Shown in pieces: positions 52,775 to 61,784 of a DNA stretch of 64,000 nucleotides. A program made the position numbers and the translations under genes. Each line of letters opens with the position of its first letter. Position 1 is the stretch's first letter. Origin of the DNA: Flaviaestuariibacter flavus (GTDB lineage Bacteria; Bacteroidota; Bacteroidia; Chitinophagales; Chitinophagaceae). The notes beneath the pieces are model-generated. The model was not told the origin of the DNA, did not search any database, and saw only the letters and a list, made by a program, of their open reading frames with translations. The stretch lies in assembly GCF_004337505.1 (NCBI RefSeq), contig NZ_SJZI01000042.1, forward strand, positions 719,367 through 783,366. The letters run 5' to 3'.

Positions 52775-53020
52775 TTATGATTCGGTATTTGCCTGGCTTT
52801 CGGAATCTGTCCGGGGCTGCCGGCGCCGGTTGTATTCTTCCTGGAGTGTCTTGAAGGCATTGTGCAGCCGGTTGATTACATCATAAGGAAGGCCACCTGC
52901 AAAGGCATTTTCAAGTTCTACCTTGCTCCGGGCAAGGGCGGCTTCCAATTCGGCGTCATTAAAATGATCAAACAAGATTGTAAGGGTTAAGGGCGAAAAA
53001 GGGGCCACGAAACTAAACAA
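52775..53020 (-). CDS. Small hypothetical protein
   Basis: At most 81 residues. The N-terminal 15 residues are hydrophobic and need a TTG start at 53020; a second TTG at 52975 would start at LFDHFNDAELEAALARSK and give 66 residues. The later part is helical and charged (NRLHNAFKTLQEEYNRRRQP). The frame continues after the stop codon into the degenerate gene 52501-52774, so the two may once have been one gene. No family recognised. Confidence 0.35.
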   Translation of the reverse strand: MFSFVAPFSPLTLTILFDHFNDAELEAALARSKVELENAFAGGLPYDVINRLHNAFKTLQEEYNRRRQPRTDSESQANTES

Positions 53021-53102
53021 ACATTAACATCCGCAAAGTTTTCGCCGATAGGAAAACCCTTAACTGGCCTGCTTTGGGTTGTATTTGTCTACTTTGGGAC
53101 GC

Positions 53103-53567
53103 CCTTAGCTACTACCCAACAAGATGAACATACGAAAGCAGGTGCTTTATGCCGATGATGATCCTGATGACCAGGACATCATGAAACAGCTTTTCCTGGA
53201 ATACCCGGAATTGGATCTCCACACCTTCGGTGATGGCATCGATCTTATTGCCCACCTTTTGCAGCAAAAGTCTCAGGTTGGCCTCGTAATACTGGATCAT
53301 GACATGCCGGCTTTTTCCGGAAAGGAAACCCTGCAACGCATCCGGCTTTTACTCCCTGATATTGAGTTGCCGGTAATTCTATATACGACAACGCTATCGC
53401 CCGTGCTCGACGCGCAGACGGCCGCATTGGGTGGAATCTCGTTTAAAAGGCCAACCTCTTTTTCAGAAACAAGAGAAAACCTTAAAAAGATGGTACAGTA
53501 TTGTGAATAGAATAATCGGAGTCTACTCCTGAAGTAACTCCGGCCACTGCCTCGGCAGTAGCTAAGG
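53103..53567. repeat. Inverted 11-bp repeats flanking a receiver gene
   Basis: CCTTAGCTACT (53103-53113) and its exact complement AGTAGCTAAGG (53557-53567) lie 10 bp before and 46 bp after the response regulator gene 53124-53510. Confidence 0.5.
53124..53510 (+). CDS. Stand-alone receiver, atypical response regulator
   Basis: The 128-residue protein has the receiver fold with acidic pocket D11-D13 (YADDDPDDQD), phosphoacceptor D58 (VILDHDMPAFSGKE), T88-T90 and K108 (SFKRP). The usual MPxMDG loop is changed to MPAFSG. No output domain is present. It lies in a region with other receivers and gene debris and has no kinase neighbour; flanking 11-bp inverted repeats suggest a possible cassette. 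Codons and base composition are AT-richer than in the nearby ClC gene. Confidence 0.8.
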   Translation: MNIRKQVLYADDDPDDQDIMKQLFLEYPELDLHTFGDGIDLIAHLLQQKSQVGLVILDHDMPAFSGKETLQRIRLLLPDIELPVILYTTTLSPVLDAQTAALGGISFKRPTSFSETRENLKKMVQYCE

Positions 53568-53571
53568 AAAC

Positions 53572-53593
53572 GGCCCCGGTTTTAACCGGGGCC
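53572..53593. terminator. Terminator after the receiver gene
   Basis: Perfect 10-bp stem GGCCCCGGTT / AACCGGGGCC with loop TT and TATTTA following. Confidence 0.75.
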
Positions 53594-53616
53594 TATTTAC
53601 TGACAAATAGCCGGGA

Positions 53617-53709
53617 TCAGTTACGCAGCGACCCGTTTTGAATCTGGTTCTGCAGCCGGTCGTGGCGCAGCTTCTCCTGCAGCCGGCGCAGCATCGGGTG
53701 ATCCCGCAT
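53617..53709 (-). CDS. Possible 30-residue peptide or gene remnant
   Basis: ATG 53709 opens MRDHPMLRRLQEKLRHDRLQ then NQIQNGSLRN-stop, a basic amphipathic helix. The same frame is open upstream as far as the TGA of the receiver gene at 53773 (PVNQEKSSEPQEQIVPVE), so it may be a lost C-terminal extension of that receiver. Nothing proves expression. Confidence 0.25.
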   Translation of the reverse strand: MRDHPMLRRLQEKLRHDRLQNQIQNGSLRN

Positions 53710-53772
53710 CTCTACAGGCACGATTTGCTCCTGGGGTTCTGAGGATTTTTCTTGGTTTACTGGTCTTGCGGG

Positions 53773-54162
53773 TCACATCGGCTGCTCTGATTCAGAAAGC
53801 GACAGCAGGCGCGTAACGATTTTTTCGTATTCGTGGTATTCGGTAGGCTTCAGGAATACGAGCTGGCGCTCATCGACTTTTCCCGTCGCCGAAGCCGGCG
53901 TCGTTGACAGGAGTGCAACGGGAATGCGTTTGAACTTCGGTTCCACTTTGAGCAGGTGGAGCGCTTCGATGCCGTCCATAACGGGCAGGTTGATGTCCAG
54001 GATGATCAGGGTAGGCAGGAACTCGTCTGCATGCAGGGCGTGAAACAGCTCCACAGGATTCGGGAAGACGGTGATGCCATAGCCAACGCCGGCGAAGGCG
54101 TCCGTCAGCAATTCAGCGTCATCCCGGTCATCCTCTACATAATAGATTTTGGTCGGGTTCAT
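53773..54162 (-). CDS. Stand-alone receiver response regulator
   Basis: The 129-residue protein is a single receiver: E10/D11 (YYVEDDRDD), phosphoacceptor D56 (LIILDINLPVMDG), T87-T88 (LLSTT) and K105 (VFLKPTEYHE). No output domain or kinase neighbour. It is convergent with the other stand-alone receiver at 53124-53510; together with the one at 40687 three single-domain receivers lie in 14 kb. The region downstream up to 54432 has only a terminator and no gene. Confidence 0.88.
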   Translation of the reverse strand: MNPTKIYYVEDDRDDAELLTDAFAGVGYGITVFPNPVELFHALHADEFLPTLIILDINLPVMDGIEALHLLKVEPKFKRIPVALLSTTPASATGKVDERQLVFLKPTEYHEYEKIVTRLLSLSESEQPM

Positions 54163-54389
54163 ATGGGTTGGGTTGATGATCGTCTAACCCAAGATACCCA
54201 AAATGATCTTGTGTCAGACAGGGAAGCTTTGAATTTAGTGCAGGAAAAGGCTGGCATCGCATAGTCACGGGGATAACCAATTGAAAACCAGCCTTCTTGG
54301 AAGCCTGAAATTTATGTTGAGTTGCGATTACTCCTAAGGCTGCCTATGCACACCTTCCGCGAAATAATCCAGCGGGAATACGGAAATAA

Positions 54390-54416
54390 AAAGAGCCGGA
54401 ATAATTCCGGCTCTTT
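54390..54416 (-). terminator. Terminator of the T9SS cargo gene
   Basis: Perfect 12-bp stem AAAGAGCCGGAA / TTCCGGCTCTTT with loop TAA, 17 bp after the gene's stop codon. Confidence 0.85.
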
Positions 54417-54432
54417 CGGAGAATCAGTCTTT

Positions 54433-57400
54433 TCAGTGAATGAACGTAAAGCCGGCTGTGCCGTTTTTTCCCTGCAACCGCACTAAATACTGCCCCGCCG
54501 GAAGCAGTGACACTGGTATAGTAATGCTGCGCAGGCTTTCGATACGGCGCACTTCCACTACCCGTCCATCGCTTGCCAGCAGCGTCATTGTTTGCCATTT
54601 ATCCTGCAAGTGGAGCCCATTGACAAACAGGTGTGTTTGCGCGGGCACCGGATACCAGCTGATGCCGTATTCGCCCGCGGAAATATTGGAAACTGCCGTG
54701 GCAGCGCCGACGCTGAAGGTTAGCGTATTGCTGTATACCGTGGCAGGCGCTACGCAGGTGGCATCGCTCGTCAACCTGCAGCGAAGTTTTGCGCCGTTAG
54801 CCGTCGGAGTGTACGTATAAGTTGCTGCGGTTGCGCCGGCTTTGTTTTGCCAGCCCAGTGCCGACGTACTATCCTGCCACTGGTATTGCGGCGCGTTGCC
54901 GGCGTTTACCAGCGCGGAGGTGATAGCGGAAGATCCTCCAACGGCGAGCGAGGTGTTCCCGCTGATGGTCATCGCTGCCTGTACGTTGGGATTGATTGTC
55001 ATCCGGATGGCAAGGCTCGTATCCCAGGAATAGGACGTACAGCGGGAGCTGTCGTTGTTGGTTACCCGGAACTGAACGCGGTCCCCGTTCGTGAGGCCGC
55101 TTGTATTCCAGCTGCCCGAATTCGGCCCCGTATAATTACCGTTCACGAACCATTGCAGGAAGGGATTTGCCCCCCAGTTGGATCCCGTGGCCGAGAAAGT
55201 CACATTGGCGCCGGCGCAGGCCGGGTTCGAACTTGTCGTCACGCTCACCAGCGGCGTGGGGTAGGTGAGCTGGTTGAATTTGCGCGGCGTTGTATAAAGG
55301 CTGTTGTTCACGACACAACGGAACTTTGCCGTGCCCCAGCTGGCGGGGTAGCGCGAAATAGTAAGCGTGCCTGTCGTTGCACCAGTCACATTACTGCTAT
55401 TGCTTAAATCCATGTAACCGCTGCCATTATCGCACTGCCATTGATAACTGCTGCCACCGAGGTCCGAAACAAGCTGCGCGTAGCCATTGGTGCAAATGTC
55501 AGCACTAAAGACGATGCCGAGATCGTTTCGGAAAACAGAAAGCAGTTGCTCCGTCGACGCGACCGCATAGTCAACCTTTCCATCGAGGTTGAAGTCGGCC
55601 GCGCAGACTTCATAAGGGAGCGTGGCATACGGATAGGGCGCCGACACCGGAACCAGAGGGTCGAGCAGGGTCGCGGGGGTAGCGGAGCTGTTGCGAAGCA
55701 AGTCCACGGAGCGAAAACTCCAGTTCGGGATTGCCACGTCCGGACGACCATCTCCACTGAAGTTGTCGACGGCAATTCCGTTGGTGCCCCCTGTTATTTT
55801 TTGCGCGGGCCCAGCTAAAAACGAAAACGATCCCGGCCCGGCGCTCGTATTGCGCAATACGTTGACAGAATCGTTGCTGATCATGACGATATCCATTTTC
55901 CCGTCGCCGTCAAAATCCGCAGCGCGGATCGCCCGGAAAGCAATCAGCCAGCCCGGCACCAGCGGAATGTCCAGGCGCGGTGCAAAGCTGATCGCGCCGA
56001 TGGTGCTTTGGTTGCGGAATACAGAAAACCCGGTATTGGTATTGTTTGCAGAGATGGCGAGCAGATCTTTCTTTCCATCGCCGTCGAAGTCGGCTGCTAC
56101 GAGGTCTTTGGTGTATCCGGCCACTGTATAATCCGTATTCGCCGAAAACGAAATATTACCCGGCGTTCCGGTGTTACGCAGTACCGAGATCTGCCGGTTA
56201 TTGTAGCAGGCAACGGCAAGGTCGGGACGCCCGTCCCCGTCCAGGTCGGCGGTAGCGGTTGTATTACAGCCCTCGGATGTGGTCAGGGACAAGGAAGGGG
56301 CGAATGAAATAAGACCGGGGCTGCTTGTATTGCGCAGAACCACTACAGAATCGACATTGGTGGGCACTACGAGGTCCAGGCGGCCGTCACCGTCCATGTC
56401 GCGCAGGTACATGGTGCCGAAGCTGGAAGGCCACAGCCCCCCGACGCTTACGCCGGCGGCGAAATCGAAATTTCCGCCGGTGCTGAGGTTGCGGTAGATC
56501 ACGAGCGAGTCGTAAGCGCCCATATTCCGCCGGAAGGTGAGCAGGTCCGGCTTGCCGTCTCCATCCACATCGCCGGCGGCGGCTCCTTTACAACCTAATG
56601 GGTACGAATAGGGAATGCCATAAGCATAATTAAAATTGTTCGTTGTGAAATTCGTGCTGTCCGAAAACGTGACCGAGAAAGGCAGGTTGGACGTTGCCGA
56701 AAGCCCATTGCCGCTGTGTACCACCGTGATCGGTGCATACTCCGCGCCAGCCGGAGCCTGACAGGTTATCTGCGTTGTGGAGGCTGCCGTGACGGTGGCG
56801 CGCATGCCGCCGAAGTAAACGAAATTGCCAGCCGCGCTACCGTTAAAGTTCGCGCCGGTTATCGTTACCGTAGTGCCTGCCGGCCCTCTTACCGGTGCAA
56901 AGGAATTAATAGCGGGAGCGGCGGCAACCGGCGCGGCTAAATAGGTGAATCCCGGCATAGTGATGGTGCCGGCGGGGTTGACCAGTGTAACGCTCCCGGT
57001 TGCGCCCGCTCCCACGATAGCATCGATCCGGCTATCGGAAATGACGGTAAACGAAGCTGCGGGCGTGCCGCCAAAGCGCACGGCGCTTACCGTGCTGAAG
57101 TTCGTGCCCGTGATGCGCACGCGCGTGCTGGTGCTGCCCGAGGTTGGCGTGAAGCCGGAAATGAAGGGCATTGGCGGGACGTAAAAATAAATTATCCTAT
57201 CGAGGGTGTCGCTGCTGCCGCCATAGCTGACGATCAGGCGTACGGTATCGGAGGCCCGTGCAACATTGTGGCTATAGACAGGATTGTTGAGCGTGCTTAC
57301 CTGCGTGCCATTGACCAGCCAGCGGTGATTGTAATAGCGCTTTGAGTAGCTGAACAATTTCACGGTGCCTGACGCCAGCACGCCAAGCGTATCGTAGGAA

Positions 57401-58482
57401 AAAAATGCTTTCGGAAGAATTGAGCCGCCACCGTTGGTGCTGAGTTGTATCATGTCGCGCGCACCCGCGGCCCAAAACTGTTGCGATGAGGCACATTGCA
57501 GGTCATTATTGCCGTAACCGAGGTAGGAAAAGTTATTGTCGCGGGGAACAGGCTGCCAAATCTTGCCCGAGTCGGTGGTCTTGTACACATCGTATCCATA
57601 AAGCGCATAGCCCATGCTATCGTTGGCGAATTTGAACTTGCCACCGGCAAATGGAGTGATGTCGCCGTTGTTTTGTAGCGACCAGCTAAGGGCCCCGTTG
57701 GAGGTATAGTAGACAAGCCCGTGTCCCGATGCGTCGTAGAGACTAAGCCATCCCTTCTGCCCGCTGATGAAGTGAACGTAGTTAAGCGAGGACTGCGAAT
57801 TGTAGTTCGGGATGGTCATAGCCGCCCAGGAAGTGCCGCCGTTGGTGCTGCGCATGAGCCGACTCAATCCATACTGCTGGTTGAATGCGAAAATGGTTAC
57901 CGCATCCGGAGACTCCACGTATGTGTATTTGTAACCCGGCGTTGTAGCGATCACCGACCAGGTCTTTCCGCGGTCAGTAGACCGAAGTATGCGGTCGGCG
58001 TCCACCGCAAAGCCGGTAGACCCGTTGTTGGGGAACGTCATGTCCATGATGCCGGTACTCAGCTGCAAACTGTTGTATTGCGAGTGAAATACCAGCTTGA
58101 AGGTGCTTCCCCCGTCAGTAGAGTAAAGGATGGCAGGCACCAAGCCATAATCCCCGTAAGCCAGCACCGTATCCTGGCTAAAGGCTTGCACGCCGCTTAC
58201 CGTAAAGCCAAACGTAAGATTCACCGGGTAGCCATTATAGTTAACATTGCCTGAAGTGATCGGCCGGCGCGTGATGGTGTGACCGCTATCCGACGTATAG
58301 CCGATCCAGTCGTCGGGATAGCCCGTTGACGCTACATATCCCTGGCTGGAATTAAAAAACGAAACCTTTTGAATGTCGTTGTCGATGTTGGCAATATCAA
58401 CATAGACCTTTCGTAACTGGCCTTGTGCATTAAGCGTCATGGTCAGCACAAGGGCCACGAGGAAGGATCGGATCGTAAGCAT
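54433..58482 (-). CDS. Giant T9SS-secreted protein: YCF48-like, IPT/TIG, seven FG-GAP repeats
   Basis: The 1349-residue protein starts with a signal peptide (MLTIRSFLVALVLTMTLNAQ). N-terminal ~400 residues carry BNR/YCF48-like repeats (ILYSTDGGSTF, ILRSTDRGKTW, LMRSTNGGTSW, VYKTTDSGKIW). Two IPT/TIG domains follow (about 437-610), then seven FG-GAP/VCBS repeats with DxDGDG-type calcium loops (about 636-970: DVDGDGKPD, DMDGDGRLD, DLDGDGRPD, DFDGDGKKD, DFDGDGKMD, NFSGDGRPD, DFNLDGKVD), enough for a seven-bladed propeller. Ig-like segments precede a C-terminal T9SS sorting domain (LLPAGQYLVRLQGKNGTAGF). It is probably a surface adhesin or binding protein. The start 58482 opens the signal peptide. 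Confidence 0.88.
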   Translation of the reverse strand: MLTIRSFLVALVLTMTLNAQGQLRKVYVDIANIDNDIQKVSFFNSSQGYVASTGYPDDWIGYTSDSGHTITRRPITSGNVNYNGYPVNLTFGFTVSGVQAFSQDTVLAYGDYGLVPAILYSTDGGSTFKLVFHSQYNSLQLSTGIMDMTFPNNGSTGFAVDADRILRSTDRGKTWSVIATTPGYKYTYVESPDAVTIFAFNQQYGLSRLMRSTNGGTSWAAMTIPNYNSQSSLNYVHFISGQKGWLSLYDASGHGLVYYTSNGALSWSLQNNGDITPFAGGKFKFANDSMGYALYGYDVYKTTDSGKIWQPVPRDNNFSYLGYGNNDLQCASSQQFWAAGARDMIQLSTNGGGSILPKAFFSYDTLGVLASGTVKLFSYSKRYYNHRWLVNGTQVSTLNNPVYSHNVARASDTVRLIVSYGGSSDTLDRIIYFYVPPMPFISGFTPTSGSTSTRVRITGTNFSTVSAVRFGGTPAASFTVISDSRIDAIVGAGATGSVTLVNPAGTITMPGFTYLAAPVAAAPAINSFAPVRGPAGTTVTITGANFNGSAAGNFVYFGGMRATVTAASTTQITCQAPAGAEYAPITVVHSGNGLSATSNLPFSVTFSDSTNFTTNNFNYAYGIPYSYPLGCKGAAAGDVDGDGKPDLLTFRRNMGAYDSLVIYRNLSTGGNFDFAAGVSVGGLWPSSFGTMYLRDMDGDGRLDLVVPTNVDSVVVLRNTSSPGLISFAPSLSLTTSEGCNTTATADLDGDGRPDLAVACYNNRQISVLRNTGTPGNISFSANTDYTVAGYTKDLVAADFDGDGKKDLLAISANNTNTGFSVFRNQSTIGAISFAPRLDIPLVPGWLIAFRAIRAADFDGDGKMDIVMISNDSVNVLRNTSAGPGSFSFLAGPAQKITGGTNGIAVDNFSGDGRPDVAIPNWSFRSVDLLRNSSATPATLLDPLVPVSAPYPYATLPYEVCAADFNLDGKVDYAVASTEQLLSVFRNDLGIVFSADICTNGYAQLVSDLGGSSYQWQCDNGSGYMDLSNSSNVTGATTGTLTISRYPASWGTAKFRCVVNNSLYTTPRKFNQLTYPTPLVSVTTSSNPACAGANVTFSATGSNWGANPFLQWFVNGNYTGPNSGSWNTSGLTNGDRVQFRVTNNDSSRCTSYSWDTSLAIRMTINPNVQAAMTISGNTSLAVGGSSAITSALVNAGNAPQYQWQDSTSALGWQNKAGATAATYTYTPTANGAKLRCRLTSDATCVAPATVYSNTLTFSVGAATAVSNISAGEYGISWYPVPAQTHLFVNGLHLQDKWQTMTLLASDGRVVEVRRIESLRSITIPVSLLPAGQYLVRLQGKNGTAGFTFIH

Positions 58483-58718
58483 GCAGAGCTGTTTTGGTCT
58501 TCGGTATGAGGTAAATAAAGATAGACGAAAACACTGCAATTCAGTTATGCCAGGAAATACAATACCGCCACACAAATGGCTGCCGTTGCCACCAGTGCAC
58601 GCGGGAAACCGTCGACGAGGAAGCCGGAGACCGGCTGCACCGAGGGCAGCTTCCCGTGTGCCCCCGGCCGGGCAGGCGGTATTAGGTTCCGGCTGGAATT
58701 CGGGCTTGACGTCTTCGG

Positions 58719-61700
58719 TCAGGCGGCTTCTTGTTCCGGGCTTCTTTTCCCACGCCGCTTCACCCGCATCAGCAGGGTCGGAAGCACTACCAGCAGCAGG
58801 GGCAGCGCCGCGAGGAAGCCGCCGATGACGGCGATGGCCAGGGGCTGGTGCAGCTCGGCGCCCGTGCCCAGGCCGAGGGCCAGCGGCAGCAGGGCGATGA
58901 TGGCGCCCAGCGCCGTCATCAGCTTGGGGCGCAGGCGGGTGGAGATGGAATAAACGATGGCCTCCTCCTTGTCGGCGCTGGCCTTGTAGGCTTCGCGGTA
59001 TTGGAGTACGGTGAAGATGGCATTCTCGCCAATGATGCCCACGATCATGATGATGCCGGTGTAGCTGCCTACGTTCAGCGCCGTGCCCGTGAGCAACAGG
59101 GCCAGGTAAGAGCCCGCCATGCCCATCACGGCGATCAGTAAAATGAGCAGCGCCACCAGGATGTCCTGGAACAGGAACAGGATGACGCCGAAAACGAGCA
59201 GGCTTGCGGTGATGAGGATGAGGCGCAGCTCGGCGAAAGAGCGTTGCTGCTCGGCAAATGCCCCGCCGTATTCGATGTGATATCCTTGCGGCAGCCTGAC
59301 CTGTGCCGCTACTTTTTGCTGAATGTCGCGTATGGTGCTCCCCAGGTCGCGGCCTTCGAGCCGGCCGGTGACCACACCCATCGATTGCAGGTTTTCCCTG
59401 TGGATCTCGGCGGAGCCCGGGTTGACTGTAACGGTGGCCAGCGACGTGATCGGCATCAGGCGCCCCGAGGGAAGAAAGACCTGTAGCTGCCGGATCTTTT
59501 CCACGCTCTGGCTGCTGCCGCCGGGGTAAACGATCCGGATGGGCGTCAGCTGTTCGCGCTCGGGGATGCTCCCTACTTCGATGCCTTGTAATGCGAGCTG
59601 CAGTTGCGCCTGCAGGCCTTGCGGCGTGAGTCCGTATTGTCCCAGCTGCCGGTTGTCGGGCGTTACCGTTACCGTTGGCCCGGAAATGACGATACCATTG
59701 AAAACATCCGCGGCGCCTTCCACGCTTTCGGCGATGGTGCCCACCTGCCGGGCCAGGGCCTGGAGGCGCTGGATATCGTCGCCGTAGATCTTGATCTCAA
59801 TGGGTTGCACCGACTCCATCAGGTCGCCGAGCATGTCGCCGATCACCTGTCCGAAGTCGACCTGGAGCGCGGGCTGGCTTGCCTCGATACGTGCCCGTAT
59901 GTCGGCGATCACTTCATCGGTGGAGCGGTTGCGTTCCTTCTTCAGCTGGATCAGGTAGTCGCCGTCGTTGGGTTCGGTGATGAAGAAGCCCATTTGCGTG
60001 CCGGTGCGCCGGGAATAGGCCTGTACTTCCGGCACTTTGCCGATGAGCGTTTCCACCTGCCGCAGCATCCGGTCGGTTTCTTCAAGCGAGGTGCCGGGAG
60101 GGGATTTGTAGTCGAGCACGATGCTGCCTTCATCCATCTCCGGAAGGAAGCCCGTTTCGAGGTGGGGCAGTACGAGCCAGATGGCGGTGGCGAAGCCGGC
60201 CAACAGCAGCACGCTGATCCAGGGCTTGTGGATGAACCAGGAAACCCAGGTCTGCTTCTTTACAACCTGCGGCTTTTCGGCAACCTGACGGCGCAGGCGC
60301 TCGCGGCGCTCGTTGGTGAGCAGCAGGTAGATCACCGGCAGCGCGATCCAGGTAACGAAGAAAGAGCAGGCCAGGGTGAGGATCATCGTGTGGGTCATCA
60401 CCTTGAAGTAGGCGCCCGCCACGCCCGACATGAGCTCGAAGGGAATGAAGATGACGATGGTGCTCAGCGAGGAGCCAACCATCGCGGGCAGCAGGTAGTG
60501 AATCGCCTTCTGCACCACCACGCGCGCCGGCTCGCCGGGATGCTCTTCGTGGCTCCGGTGGATCTGCTCCATCACCACGATGGCGTCGTCGATGATGAGG
60601 CCGATGGCGGCGGCGATGGCGCCGAGGGTCATGATGTTGAGCGTATAGCCAACGGCGTAGATGCCGATAAGGGTAAGGCAGATGGTTACCGGGATCGTGA
60701 TCAGGATGGTGGCACTGGCCTTCAGCGAGCGGAGAAAGATGATGGCCACGATGATGGCGAGCACAAGGCCGATCCAGAGGCTGTCGGAGACGCTGTGAAC
60801 GGCGTCGCGCACGAAGTCGGCCTGGACATAATAGGGGCGGATGCTTACGCCGCTGGGCAGTATCTTTTGCAGGGCGGCGACGCGCTCCTTCATGTCGTCG
60901 CTCAGGGCCACGAGGTTGGCGTTGGGTTGCTTCACCACCGCCACCAGCACGCCTTCGTGCCCGTTGGCGTTGATCTTGGTGTATTCCACGCCGGGCCGCA
61001 CCTGCACGGTGGCGATATCGCGCAGCTGCACCGCGCGCCGGCCATTGCTCGACACCACCAGGTTTTGCAGATCATCGAGCGAATGCACGGTGGCGTCGGT
61101 CACGGTGAGGTACAGCATCCGGTAGTCGGAGAGGTAGCCGTTGGCCTGCACGAAGTTGGTCTGCGCGAGGGCGTTGGCGAGCGCGTCGGGGGTGATGCCC
61201 AGGGTGCTCATCTTCTGTGGGTCTAGCGTGAGCCAGTATTCTTTTTGCTTGCCCCCGCTGATGCGTACTTCGGCCACGCCCGGCACCTGCGAGAGAAAGG
61301 GCTTGATGGTATAGAGCGCCAGCTGCTTCAGGTCGATGGGTGTATGCGCGCCGCTGTTGGTTTCTAGGGTGTAGCCGATCACCGGCAGGATGGAAGGGTT
61401 CATCTTCTCCACCGTGATCTGGAGGTTGGGCGGCAGCTGGTTGCGGATCTGCGCGATCCGCGATTCGATGCGCTGCTGGGACAGGTCGACGTCGGCGTTC
61501 CAGTTCATGAAGGCGGAGATCTCGCAGGAGCCGCGGCTGGTGACGCTGCGCACGTCCTCGAGGTCGGGCACGAGCTTGACGGCGCTTTCGAGCGGCTTGG
61601 TAACGGTGACCATCATTTTGTCTACCGGCTGCAGGCCGGCGTCGGCGATGATCTTGATCTTCGGAAAAGTGATCTCGGGGAAAAGTGCCGTCGGCAGTTT

Positions 61701-61784
61701 TCCGTATACATACAGGCCGCCCATGATCACCAGCGCGATCAGTACGGCCAGGGGATTCTTATAGTGGATGAAGAATGATTTCAT
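58719..61784 (-). CDS. RND efflux transporter, inner-membrane subunit
   Basis: The 1021-residue protein has the AcrB/CzcA layout: twelve membrane helices with two large periplasmic loops (about 35-330 and 560-840). Helix 4 contains GLIIDDAIVVMEQIHR, the proton-relay Asp pair of the family; a periplasmic gate region RGSCEISAFMNWNADVDLSQ is visible. DD in helix 4 is usual for HAE-type drug pumps, but substrate (drug versus metal) cannot be fixed from sequence. The start overlaps the adaptor gene stop by four bases, so the pump is translated in an operon of TolC, adaptor and pump. Confidence 0.94.
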   Translation of the reverse strand: MKSFFIHYKNPLAVLIALVIMGGLYVYGKLPTALFPEITFPKIKIIADAGLQPVDKMMVTVTKPLESAVKLVPDLEDVRSVTSRGSCEISAFMNWNADVDLSQQRIESRIAQIRNQLPPNLQITVEKMNPSILPVIGYTLETNSGAHTPIDLKQLALYTIKPFLSQVPGVAEVRISGGKQKEYWLTLDPQKMSTLGITPDALANALAQTNFVQANGYLSDYRMLYLTVTDATVHSLDDLQNLVVSSNGRRAVQLRDIATVQVRPGVEYTKINANGHEGVLVAVVKQPNANLVALSDDMKERVAALQKILPSGVSIRPYYVQADFVRDAVHSVSDSLWIGLVLAIIVAIIFLRSLKASATILITIPVTICLTLIGIYAVGYTLNIMTLGAIAAAIGLIIDDAIVVMEQIHRSHEEHPGEPARVVVQKAIHYLLPAMVGSSLSTIVIFIPFELMSGVAGAYFKVMTHTMILTLACSFFVTWIALPVIYLLLTNERRERLRRQVAEKPQVVKKQTWVSWFIHKPWISVLLLAGFATAIWLVLPHLETGFLPEMDEGSIVLDYKSPPGTSLEETDRMLRQVETLIGKVPEVQAYSRRTGTQMGFFITEPNDGDYLIQLKKERNRSTDEVIADIRARIEASQPALQVDFGQVIGDMLGDLMESVQPIEIKIYGDDIQRLQALARQVGTIAESVEGAADVFNGIVISGPTVTVTPDNRQLGQYGLTPQGLQAQLQLALQGIEVGSIPEREQLTPIRIVYPGGSSQSVEKIRQLQVFLPSGRLMPITSLATVTVNPGSAEIHRENLQSMGVVTGRLEGRDLGSTIRDIQQKVAAQVRLPQGYHIEYGGAFAEQQRSFAELRLILITASLLVFGVILFLFQDILVALLILLIAVMGMAGSYLALLLTGTALNVGSYTGIIMIVGIIGENAIFTVLQYREAYKASADKEEAIVYSISTRLRPKLMTALGAIIALLPLALGLGTGAELHQPLAIAVIGGFLAALPLLLVVLPTLLMRVKRRGKRSPEQEAA

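Noticed and set aside
54163..54432. Search for a small gene between the receiver and the T9SS cargo gene
   Set aside because: Only a terminator hairpin at 54390-54416 is visible; short open frames have no recognisable features.
58576..58718. Minus-strand tail encoding a possible short membrane helix (ALVATAAICVAVLYFLA)
   Set aside because: The frame has no start codon and overlaps the end of the RND pump gene in another frame; it could be a remnant, but nothing more supports it. The rest of 58483-58718 shows no gene.
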